Assembly: GCA_964017065.1 (NCBI GenBank)
Contig: OZ024790.1
Span: 10,676,403 to 10,740,402 of the forward strand
DNA length: 64,000 bases
From: Haliclona indistincta
Taxonomy: Eukaryota > Porifera > Demospongiae > Haplosclerida > Chalinidae
Reading direction: 5' to 3'
The notes beneath the pieces are model-generated. The model had not been told where the DNA came from. It ran no database searches and saw only the letters and a program-made list of their open reading frames with translations. The position numbers and the translations under genes are program-made. Below are positions 34,667 to 45,600 of the stretch, one piece after another. Positions within the stretch are counted from its first letter, which is position 1; each line of letters begins with the position of its first letter.

Positions 34667-37600
34667 ATGATGAGACTAATTCCCTGCCTTCTTTTTATAA
34701 CTCTCAATGCTGTCACTTTTATTGAAGGTTAGCGGTGTTGCAACACATTATGTTAAATAGCTATTTGTTTAGGTGGCATTCTTCTTCACCAATATGAATT
34801 AGTTACATCAGGAATGGTTGTACCATGGACAGTTGAGGGTGTAGCCACATATACTTATGGTGTCAATAACAACAGAAATTTCATGTTAAGGTGTACATCA
34901 ACTACTAACAATGGCTTTGGATTAACTTGGACAAAAAAGGGTGGAGATTTTAGCAAAACACAAATGCCAACTCCTGGCGGTGTTGATCTTGACTTTGGTA
35001 GCAATCCAAGTGCATCTGATGCTGGAGTATATGTGTGTCGAGATAGCAATTCAAATGATATTGCTGAACTCAATATCACCAATAGTAAGAGAAGTGCCTG
35101 TTCCATACATACGTCAGATACCCTCTTTAATAATTTATTAGGCAATCCAGCAGCATACCCTGTTGACTCATCAGGTGTACTACAAACCATAATAGGAGAG
35201 ACATTAGCTATCGATTTTTATGCATCTGGTCTTCCTCAGACTCAAGCAGGCAACTACACTTGGTGGCACAATAGCACACTTATCACCAGTGGAATGTTTG
35301 AAAAGGACAAGCGACGTTTAGTGATCCTCAATTCTCAAGAAGCCGATAGTGGAGAGTATCGATTTAGAGTGTTGTTACAACTCAGTGCAACTATGCAGCT
35401 GTCAACATTTGCTTCAGTTAATGTTGCTGTAACAGGTCAGTACTATTTTCATGTACACCATTTTTAGTACTGAAAATTTAGCTCCATTTCAAATAACTCA
35501 AGAGCTCCCTACTGTAACCATGGCAACAGAGTGGTCCAGTGTCACTCTTACCTGTACTGTTAGGAGTACCTTTGTTCTTAACACAGCCTGGGGGAAAATG
35601 GGTGGAGTCCTACCACCAGCTAGCCAAGAGTCATACTCTCATAAAGTTTGTGATTCATGATCTGTTACAATCTATCCTGTAATTTGTATCATACAGGGTG
35701 TAGCTACTCTCATCATTCCTACTGTTCGATATGCTGATATTGGAGAATACTATTTTAGTGCCTCCTATACCAGCCAGACAACAGGCATCATGCATCAAGC
35801 TGCCACAAACACACAGCTTAATGTTATTCGTAAGCTCCAAAACCGAAACTTGCTGATTCAGAGCCAAATATTTTTCCTCTATTTCTCAACAGCTGTATTG
35901 AGACTTCAATTAAATAATAATTCACTAAATCAGTTCCTTTATCAAGCCGTTGGCTCCATGTTCACTATCACTTGCCAAGCATCAGGCAATCTCAACTGGA
36001 ACGGACCAGATGGAACTAACATCAGCTCCTCCTCTTTCAGCAATGTTTACCAATCATCGGGATCACTCCATTTCTCCTCCTTCAATGCAAACACAAATGG
36101 TGTCTACACTTGCAGCTCCAGCTTGGGATTAACTGAATCCATCATGATTACTAATAGTATGATAATTATATTACAATATTACCAGATTGCTTACTTTGTT
36201 AACAGATAATCCATCAGTCTATGCTTCTGTTACTAATCTCAGAGTTAACATAAGCACGGTTGCTACATTACAAGTCTATGTTGGTGGCAGTGATCCAGTG
36301 CCATCATCTGATCATGTCCAGTGGTACAAGGATGGTTCAGCCATCACAACACAAACCAGTCAATACTACACACTATCAGTTGATCATACTCAGCTTACTA
36401 TCAATGTAAGCAGCAAGAATATTGCTGGAGTGTATGAATGCCGTGTGACAACCACACAAGGCCAAGCAAGCTCATTTATCAGTGTTATTCTGCCAGGTAA
36501 ATATTATCATAGCGCAATTTCAATTCAACGTCTGGCTATTTTTAGACCCACCAGTAGTGCAGGTACAGCCTTCTAATAGAACAGTGGTGACTGGAAGTAG
36601 TGTGTCCTATGTGTGTTTAGTGGATTTTGTCAATGGTACACTACCGCACACAATTCAATGGTTGTTTGGATCAACATCTATTCTACCACCTGGTATTAGT
36701 ATACTGGGGAGTACCCTGGTAATTAACAGTGCTAACAGAACACATACTGGGAGCTATGTGTGTGCTGTGAGTGATGGAATTAATGAAGTCATGGCAACAG
36801 CTATGCTGCTAGTAAAATGTGAGAGTAGTGCAAAGAAAAACGTAACATGTCTAATAACTGATTAAATAATACTTTTGTAGATCCTCCCTCAATTGGCATA
36901 GGTTACACAAACTATTCAACAAAGCCATTGTTAACAACCTCATACAACATTTTCACAATACCTCCTGCAATCATTTGTTCTTCTGATGGCTACCCTACTC
37001 CTAGTCTAACTTGGATGTTCAATGGCGATCCTCTACCTGATGGTGTGATCCAAGGTCACATTGAACTCAGTGATGGGTTAAGTCACATCCAGTTACAATG
37101 GCACAGAGGTCTGAGGTCTAGTGACAATGGAACCTACATGTGTGTGGCACAGAGTGAGCTGGGCACCTCTACAGCAATTCTGAACATTATAGTAACAGGT
37201 GTGATTAAATGATTATTAAGGAATGGAGTGTGTTTTTGATTATTACAGAAAAGCCCAAGATATCAACCATTTATCCAGCACAAGAGAGTATGTTTACAGT
37301 CAAGACTACCTCAGTCGTTCCTACTTTTCTTATCCAGAGAAATGCATCTAGTATTTCTTTAATTTGTGTTGGTCATGGCTTACCTAGTCCTAACTTGGAG
37401 TGGCAAACAACCAATGGAGTCAAGTTGAATACATCTTTTAATACTCATTCTGACGGTGTTGTCTCAGCTGTTTTGGTATTGAATAAACTTCCATCATCAG
37501 TAACTGCAGTTCAGTGTGTGGCTCTCAGCAATGTGACAATAATGGACAAGCAGACTGTGTGGATTGAGGTCGCCACTACCTCAATGGTACAAAAATTGAG

Positions 37601-38744
37601 TGAACCTTCTCACACAAACCATTTAGTTACCAACTTTGTAATTCGGCTTTTGCTATCAAATCAAAGCATTTTGTACTGTGATAATGTAAGCTAAATATTT
37701 TTATTTACCACTACACATGATCTCACACATGCAGGTATCTTCTCTTCATCATGAAACGAACCAAATTCTCCGTTACGTTGTTCTCTCTCGCATCGACCAA
37801 ATTTTCAACATAAGCATCACAGCATCATGCAGCAGAGAGGTGCCAGGAGCTGTTGGGATTAAAGGACACGTTGAAACACAAGACCCATCTACCAGTGAGC
37901 GTGTGTTTAGGTCTCTGGATGAGTGGCGCAGGACTGGGCCTGTTGTCTTCATAAACAATAGCTGGGCTACACTGGATCAAAACTGTGCTCTACTAGCTCC
38001 AGATAATACCAGCCAAGACGAATGCATTAAAATTAAAATACCCGCACCAACTGTTAAACTTCTACCATACAATATAATTTATGTCTTAGTTGGAGTATTC
38101 TGTTCCATAGGTTTGCTGGTATTCCTAACATGCACTGTGATCCTAATAATAGCAATTTCTTACAATTGCCGGAGATCTAGAAATCAGAAAACAACACATT
38201 CAGTGCCTCCCATGTAAGTGTATTGATATGTCAGGAGTTTATTCCATCTAATTTTCATTTCTTGCACAGTGAAATTAACATGCAAAATTATACCACTGAA
38301 ATGGAGATTAGTATGGAAAATTGTCTAACACATCATAAACTTAATGCAGGTCTCTCTCGCGAAGAAAAATTTGGAATTAAAAAACCAGTTTGTGATCAAG
38401 TCAATAAGAAGAGGCAGCTACAAACATGTAATCCGATGACTTTAATGAATTTCCCTGTTTATTCTTCAAGCTGTCATGTGCAAGGACAGTGCCCAACTTG
38501 TACCAATGAGATCCTCACTGAAAAGTGTCCAGCATATGTTCACTCAGATCACAGAAGGAAGCAAAATGAAACATTTGAAAAGAAATTTTGCACAGCGTAT
38601 TTAGATGCGTCAAAGCCTGGAGTCGTCAGCAATCTTCCTGTGAAATATCTTCCAGCTTATACATCATACACAACTGAGCAAGTCATCAATAGAACCAGTC
38701 AGGCTCAAGAGAACGAACCAGAATATGAAGAAATACTACCATAG
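34667..38744 (+). CDS. D2: single-pass Ig-superfamily receptor, near-identical copy of D1
   Basis: The 12-exon structure of D1 recurs at a constant offset of 18,198 bp through exons and introns, from the signal-peptide exon (34667-34727) to the membrane-span exon. The tail exon (38270-38744) is 3 bp shorter, giving about 1,166 residues. Only a few substitutions are visible before the membrane segment. Changes concentrate in exon 8, around the membrane span and in the tail (for example CRRSRNQKTTHSVPPM versus CRRYRNEKTTRSVAPM). About eight Ig domains, one membrane span, CPAYVHS and LPAYTSY motifs and the terminal EPEYEEILP are all kept. The frame is intact, so both D copies are probably functional. 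Confidence 0.9.
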
Positions 38745-39103
38745 TACACATGCATACACACAGTATATTGTTATGAACATATTGCACATTACATGTTGTG
38801 TACTTATTACTACTGAGTGTACTCATATTGCATGCATTCTTGCACAACTTTAATGGAATAAGTTACGTACGTGTTATTCAAAACAAAGATCATTGTGTGA
38901 TACTGTGTGCTCAATTTTGTGATACTGATAAAGGAGTATTTCGCTCATTCTAGCCAACAACAAAAAGTGGACCAAACCTTCAAAGACAGTGAGGAAGAAG
39001 ATCAAGCCTCCGAGTCATAAAACCAAATGGCCCAATTATAAAGAGGGTCGTACATCAACTATTTCAACAGAAATAGATCAATTCTGTGACCATTGCAAGC
39101 AGT
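38745..39103 (+). other. D2 downstream region, no gene seen
   Basis: Matches the D1 3' flank with a deletion near 38930 and an extra segment around 39006-39065. It ends at GCAAGCAGTA, where the second copy is interrupted by an insertion running to 41278. Confidence 0.6.
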
Positions 39104-39104
39104 A

Positions 39105-39508
39105 AAGAAAATAAAAAGATTTCTATCGAAATCAAAAGATGTAGGGTTGTGAAATCTACCACTGGTCCACAATGTAATCTAACAAGGAACATGCATGGAA
39201 TGGTAACACGATTGACTTGCTAACAGACCATAGATCCCTACATCAGTGGCTGCTGTGGTTGGCTATAGCTAATTCAGCTAGTTGCTGTTGACTGACACCA
39301 GACATGCATTAAATTGAATTGGATTCAGCTTGTGACAAAATAATTCTTGATCTTATGTACAGCCACTGATGTAGGGATCTATGGTCTGTTAGCAAGTCAA
39401 TCGTGTTACCATTCCATGCATGTTCGTTGTTAGATTACATTGTGGACCAGTGGTAGATTTCACAACACTACATCCTTTTGATTTCGATAGAAATCTTTTT
39501 ATTTTCTT
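39105..39508. mobile_element. 404-bp foldback/MITE with ~140-bp terminal inverted repeats
   Basis: The left end AAGAAAATAAAAAGATTTC through AGATCCCTACATCAGTGGCT is mirrored on the right by AGCCACTGATGTAGGGATCT through GAAATCTTTTTATTTTCTT. Only about 110 bp separate the inverted repeats. There is no coding capacity. The inner word CCCTACATCAGTGGCT is shared with the element at 47190-47528 (CCCTACATCAGCGGCTT). Confidence 0.85.
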
Positions 39509-40074
39509 GTTTGTGTCCTTTTTTCATTTTCAGTGAAGTGCAGTTCAATATCATGCATGTACTGAGTCGTCTTTGTCATGGTTTCCACCATTGGTTTAGT
39601 TTTCTAGTTGCTGATGGCTTTTCTTTATTATTAACAATTTTAAACTTGTTGCTAAAAATATTTGTTATGTGGTACATACCAGCTCGCCTACGCATTCATG
39701 CATGCATGCAGTGCATACGAGCCCCGCCCACACTTATTTGTAGACTTGAACGCCGGTTATAATTATATCTGGCAAGCGCAGAATGGCGATCCTACACGAG
39801 TTTGCCGTTATTCGAAGACTCCAGACAAATATGGCGATACTCAAGCTAGTGCTTGGTCACGTGCGCTAGCCACTGCTTGGTCACGTGCGTGTTGCGCAAT
39901 CGCAATAATGGCGTCTAACACTTAGCTCACAATGGATCACGATCGAGAACTCGCGGAATTCAGATCACCGTTTCGCTAAAAACAATGCTCAAAAGGCACC
40001 TGCCAGGAGAATTTCACGAATGTTCGTGGATGTTTTGGTCTCGGCACTGCTCGCGTAAAGGCGCTAGGCGAGTT
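39509..40074. other. unique part of the 39104-41278 insertion
   Basis: Contains a doubled phrase, GCTTGGTCACGTGCG, near 39853 and 39879. Short frames such as the one at 39782 have no recognisable domain. No gene is supported. The CpG-rich character from 39770 differs from the surrounding AT-rich intergenic DNA and suggests material from elsewhere, possibly a promoter. Confidence 0.45.
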
Positions 40075-41033
40075 GAAGAAAGAAAGAAAGAAGGAAGGAA
40101 GGAAGGAAGGAAGGAAGGAAGGAAGGAAGGAAGGAAGGAAGGAAGGAAGGAAGGAAGGAAGGAAGGAAGGAAGGAAGGAAGGAAGGAAGGAAGGAAGGAA
40201 GGAAGGAAGGAAGGAAGGAAGGAAGGAAGGAAGGAAGGAAGGAAGGAAGGAAGGAAGGAAGGAAGGAAGGAAGGAAGGAAGGAAGGAAGGAAGGAAGGAA
40301 GGAAGGAAGGAAGGAAGGAAGGAAGGAAGGAAGGAAGGAAGGAAGGAAGGAAGGAAGGAAGGAAGGAAGGAAGGAAGGAAGGAAGGAAGGAAGGAAGGAA
40401 GGAAGGAAGGAAGGAAGGAAGGAAGGAAGGAAGGAAGGAAGGAAGGAAGGAAGGAAGGAAGGAAGGAAGGAAGGAAGGAAGGAAGGAAGGAAGGAAGGAA
40501 GGAAGGAAGGAAGGAAGGAAGGAAGGAAGGAAGGAAGGAAGGAAGGAAGGAAGGAAGGAAGGAAGGAAGGAAGGAAGGAAGGAAGGAAGGAAGGAAGGAA
40601 GGAAGGAAGGAAGGAAGGAAGGAAGGAAGGAAGGAAGGAAGGAAGGAAGGAAGGAAGGAAGGAAGGAAGGAAGGAAGGAAGGAAGGAAGGAAGGAAGGAA
40701 GGAAGGAAGGAAGGAAGGAAGGAAGGAAGGAAGGAAGGAAGGAAGGAAGGAAGGAAGGAAGGAAGGAAGGAAGGAAGGAAGGAAGGAAGGAAGGAAGGAA
40801 GGAAGGAAGGAAGGAAGGAAGGAAGGAAGGAAGGAAGGAAGGAAGGAAGGAAGGAAGGAAGGAAGGAAGGAAGGAAGGAAGGAAGGAAGGAAGGAAGGAA
40901 GGAAGGAAGGAAGGAAGGAAGGAAGGAAGGAAGGAAGGAAGGAAGGAAGGAAGGAAGGAAGGAAGGAAGGAAGGAAGGAAGGAAGGAAGGAAGGAAAGAA
41001 AGAAAGAAAGAAAGAAAGAAAGAAGAAAGAAGA
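40075..41033. repeat. GGAA microsatellite, about 226 perfect copies
   Basis: A tract of about 904 bp (40092-40995) of uninterrupted GGAA, bordered on both sides by GAAA repeats and then GAAGAAAGAAGAAAA. It lies in the insertion between D2 and C4 and is absent from the D1-C2 interval. Long open frames on both strands here are repeat by-products. The true length may be misassembled. Confidence 0.95.
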
Positions 41034-41252
41034 AAACGAAGATGACGAAACTCGATTTTCACCGTTTCCAGGTTCGTCACTTTAGCAACAATTTCGAGCA
41101 ATCTCCTTGCTACTGTAAGATGGGGCAACGCCAGAGAGCAGATCTAAGTGTCTTTGGACGTATAAAATTCATCACCAGGCGAAATATCAGCGTTTGAACG
41201 CTAATACATGTATGTAGCCGCCATCTTGTTTTCTCGTTCAACCCTAGCTACA
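41034..41252. other. right end of the insertion, no gene seen
   Basis: Moderately CpG-rich sequence after the GGAA tract, ending in the hairpin at 41253-41278. No coding or RNA feature is recognised. Confidence 0.4.
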
Positions 41253-41278
41253 TAGGGAGACACTACCGTGTCTCCCTA
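41253..41278. repeat. 26-nt hairpin, partner of 10551-10576
   Basis: A perfect 11-bp stem TAGGGAGACAC with loop TACC. Relative to 10551-10576 the G/C pair in the stem is an A/T pair on both sides. It marks the exact right edge of the insertion that separates D2 from the C4 upstream block. Confidence 0.8.
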
Positions 41279-41449
41279 ATATTTGATTGCTTAATGTAAA
41301 ACAATCATTCAAGCTTAGTAAAGAACAGGAGGTCACAATTTGCCACAGGATAATGTGTATAAGCTCAGTCACAGCGGCCCATTCTCGATGAGAAATTGTT
41401 CCTCGCACCTGATTGAACACTGGCATATCATTACAACATGTGAAACATA

Positions 41450-41615
41450 TCGACGAGAAGAATATTGCCTAGACCTGGTGCAGTTCATTTTTGTACTCTA
41501 GTTTCCAAAACCACAAAGTTTTGGATTTCGCACTGATTTTCACACAAATTAAAATTGCCGCTCATGGCCGCCGTTCGTTTTACTTCAGTGCTCTCTCGAA
41601 GATCGCTTCGTGTGG
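41450..41615 (+). pseudogene. ATP5F1D: ATP5F1D promoter/exon-1 fragment upstream of C4
   Basis: Second copy of the fragment seen at 21038-21204, from CGACGAGAAGAATATTGCC to the presequence codons (ATG at 41564) and ending at CGCTTCGTGTGG. It shares the same ~55-bp deletion before the ATG, so the C2 and C4 fragments descend from one event. The MULE-like element begins at its 3' edge. Confidence 0.85.
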
Positions 41616-41956
41616 GAGTATGGAAAAGAAGGAAACGGAAAACTGAAACGGGCGGCGGAAACGGAAGCGGACGACGGAAAATGGGCGTGGTCTCGCACTC
41701 AAGACCCCAAAACGCTTAGCAAGGGCCGAAGGCCCGGGTTAGGACGACCCTCCCGACGATCCTTAGGCTTACCAAGGGCCGAAGGCCCGGGTTAGGATTC
41801 CCTCCCGACTTTGCACAGTTAGCGGCGAAGGTTTTAGGGTCTTGGGTTTGGGTTTAGTTTTTGGGGTCCTGAGTGCGAGACCACGCCCATTTTTCGTCGT
41901 CCGTTTCCGTTTCCGCCGTCCGTTTCAGTTTTCCGTTTCCTTCTTTTCCATACACC
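41616..41956. mobile_element. 341-bp MULE-like element with ~90-bp inverted ends
   Basis: The ends read GTATGGAAAAGAAGGAAACG (left) and its complement (right). They stay matched through AAACGGACGACG, GGGCGTGGTCTCGCACTCA and GACCCCAAAA. CGCTTCGTGTGG flanks both sides (41604-41615 and 41957-41968), while the C2 upstream copy has this word once. That gives an empty site and a 9-12-bp target duplication. The centre has a duplicated AAGGGCCGAAGGCCCGGGTT. It is non-autonomous. The Mutator assignment rests on duplication length and long inverted ends only. Confidence 0.8.
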
Positions 41957-41968
41957 CGCTTCGTGTGG

Positions 41969-42695
41969 CACCCAACCAAACAACTAACCAATTGCATCAT
42001 TATTTTTACTAAAAATTAATGTCTGTACATCGCTCATCCCCAATTTTTATCAATGTATGGAAAATTTTCTGTTTTGTTTCTTGACATGCAGAAAGAATTA
42101 TCTACATGTATGATTGATCATACAAGCACATAATTCTCTAGTCTCGAAAGCCAGATGTTCCCAAGGTGGAAGCGTCTGGTCAAAACGCCAGGTTTCTGTA
42201 ATATTCCACGGTTGCGCCCGCATAAGCTATCAATTGCGTGGGTTTTCACATGACTACGGGCGAGATTGCACATGAAGCCGTTGACAGACCTTTTTAGCTG
42301 GCAAAAACTGGCGTGTTTGTTGTGGAAAGTCTTACTAGAGACAGCTAGCTCTAATGCCTGCTATACTTGTTGTTCTCGTCACGCAATAGTTTTCGTGTTG
42401 CCTCGTGACTGCTCCAGCGATCATGAACATCGCGTTTATAGCCAACCAGGCCTAGATTGGTATTGCTCTAGGAAGAGTTTAGCATGATAAAAAGCCTTTT
42501 AACCCTTTAACCCCTAATGACGCCTTTAGGCGTCATTTGTAACACTAACTCTGTGCAAAATCAATGACAAATGCATGGCTGTAGTTTGTCTCAAAGGAGT
42601 ACACAAGAATATTGATGTTTTTAAAAACAATTAAGTCAAGGCTTGCTCAATGGGGTATAGTTTTCAGTAAATAGCATAGTGTTGTACGCAATCTC
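41969..42695 (+). promoter_or_regulatory. upstream region of C4 (type II C promoter region)
   Basis: Nearly identical to the C2 upstream region, including the palindrome beginning AATGACGCCTTTAGG (42516-42537) after TTAACCCTTTAACCCCT and the final GTTGTACGCAATCTC before the ATG. Confidence 0.5.
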
Positions 42696-45600
42696 ATGGC
42701 TGCTAAAAGCATGATTCTGCTTCTGGTGCTCAGCATCTCATGTCCATGTTCAACAAGAGATGTCTACATTCAACCATCTAAAGGTGCAGAGCATTGTCCT
42801 GGTACTTGTTACAACATCAACACATTTGGGATAATGGCTCACAAAAAATTTTCAAATTCTACTGGCTTGGTTGTTCATTTCTCGGAGGGAACTCACTTGT
42901 TGGATCTTCAGGAACTAGTGGTGTTCGCGAACTTGACTAATTCTGTGTTTGAAGGTGATGGGAGAATGGAGCAGGGCTTCCATGAGACTGTCTGGCAGTC
43001 TACAGTGGTCATCAAGTGTACTGAACGCTCCAGTACTGGTATCGCTTTTGTTAATAGCTCCAACATCACCTTCAGGTACATAACTATCACTAACTGTGGG
43101 GCTGACATGACAAATCTCTGTAATACCAACGTTCTGTGCAATGGCAGTCTTGGGTATTTCGAAACTATCTACAGTATTGCAATTGATCATGTTTCTATTC
43201 AGAATGGGACAGGTACTGGTCTTTTGATTGAAACCGATGGAGTTGAAGTGATAATCACTGATTCCTCATTTGCACAAAATAACATCTATGGTAACTTTGA
43301 AGGAGGCAACATCGCAATTGTGTATATTGACCCACAAACTTGTGATTCGCGAAGTTACATGCATGATTTACTCATTTCAAACACAAATACATCATTTGGA
43401 GATGGCAACAGGAAATACAGCGGAGGTATTTTCATTAATTTGCTACAAGGATCTTATAGTGTCACCATTTTACTTGATTCAGTTACAGCCTATGGCAACA
43501 AAGGGTATGGAAATATTTATATTTATGCCTCAGAACATGAAGTGCCCACTTACAATTTGACGATCAACAATTTCCTTAGTTCTCATGCAAATGGTTTTGG
43601 TTTGGTAATCATATCTCAACAAGATGTTAAAAAACAATGCCCTTCAACTAGAAATATGCATATGCCACATGATCTTACCATTGCTCTTATTAACAGTAAG
43701 TTTACTTACAACAACAACAGCAATGATCATCGTTATTGGCATGCAGTTGTGTTTGCCAACTTTATAGGTGTAAAGTTCACAACAAGCATCTTAATACAGT
43801 CGATTGATATTTCTCACAATATTGGGTTTGGCTTAGAGTTAATTCTTTTCCCTTATCAATACAAGAATCTATTTTTCGTCACCGTTGAAAATTTTACTGC
43901 TAATAGCAACACTTGGCCATATCACAGCGGTATAATTGATTCAGCTATATACACAGTTTTTGTCACTGATCTAATCCTTAAAAATGTGAGCATTACCAAC
44001 AACAACAATATGACTGGATTGACTGTATATCACACTGCAGTAGTAGCAAATGGCACTTTAATCTTCCAAAACAACACTGGTATTGACGGAGGTGGACTGG
44101 CTATGTATGGAAACTCATATGTTATGTTTCATCAAGATTCAACTCTCAATTTCACTAATAACAGTGCAAAGCAAAAAGGAGGAGCCATTTTTGTTGATAC
44201 TCGACTGAAATTTGCACCTTGTTTTTTCCAATATTTTGATAACACACTTCCACAGTCAGTGAAAGTAACAATATCTGGGAACACAGCAGGTACAGCAGGC
44301 ACTGTCCTGTTTGGAGGTGACATCAGCAGGTGTACTTTATTTCTTGCAGGTCAAACTTTTGGTGGCGAAAGCTTTAACAAAACATTTGACTATTCAGCAC
44401 AGACTGGTTCCTCAGTAATATCATCAGAACCTACTGATGTTTGCTTCTGTGATGACAACAACACAATAAACTGCTCTCAGACACAGCTAACAATGAAAGC
44501 CTATCCAGGAGAAGAGATCAATATCTCTGTTGTCACTGTAGGGCAGGAAAACGGAGTTGCTCCAGGAATTCTTCAGATAGGACCACTTAACTATGTAGCT
44601 AAAACAGCTGATGTAAAGCTACACCACACAAATGCTATGAACTGCACAACTATCACAATCACACCAATTGACACGACATATCTTCTAGTAGTAAATGCAA
44701 TAGACACTGATCGACCTAAGTCGTTGAACGTATCATTTCTTGAGTGCCCATTTGGATTTGAAATAACAAACAAAACCAGATCTTGTGACTGTGAAGAGCT
44801 CAGACATATATCCACTACCATTATGTGTGATGCTGCCACTGAAATGATAACACGACAAGGAGATATCTGGATTGGTAATATCAGTGATTGTGTAACCGTA
44901 CAAACACCATGTCCATTTGACTACTGCGATACAGCACAGGTCAGTTTCTCTTTCACTGATCCTGATCCACAGTGTGCTCTCAAAAGGACTGGAATATTGT
45001 GTGGGGGCTGTAAACAGAATTTGAGCCTTGCTCTGGGATCTAACAAGTGTATTCAATGTCCTCAATTCTCCTATCTTGCTCTGATCGTTCCCTTTGCGGC
45101 CGCTGGATTTGGTTTGGTAGCTCTACTGATGGTTTTGAACTTGACAGTCTCCATTGGTACCATTAATGGGCTCATATTCTACGCCAGTATTGTCAAAACA
45201 AGTGAGAGCACTGGTATCTTCTTTCCTAACGGTCCTATTCCAGTACTAAGTCAGTTCATTGCTTGGCTCAATCTTGACCTCGGTATTGAAACATGCTTTT
45301 ACCGTGGCATGACAGCCTATGCCAAAATGTGGCTACAGTTTGTATTCCCTCTCTACATATGGTTCATCATAGCCGCCATCATAGTCCTGTGTCGCTACTC
45401 CACATGGCTGTCCAACAAGATTGGAGGCAATGTAGTGCAGGTACTCGCTACTCTCATCTTGCTGTCATTTTCAAAGATTTTTCGCACAGCTGTACTCGTA
45501 ATTAAGTTCGCAACCTTATCCTGTGCCAATTCAGAAAAGATCATCGCTAAGTTTGTGTGGTTTATGGATGGTAATGTTACGTATTTGTCACCAAAACACA

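Noticed and set aside
39985..41197. Open frames of 350-375 codons on both strands (Lys/Glu/Gly- or Ser/Phe/Leu/Pro-rich)
   Set aside because: They are translations of the GGAA tetranucleotide tract, open in several frames at once, with no protein features.
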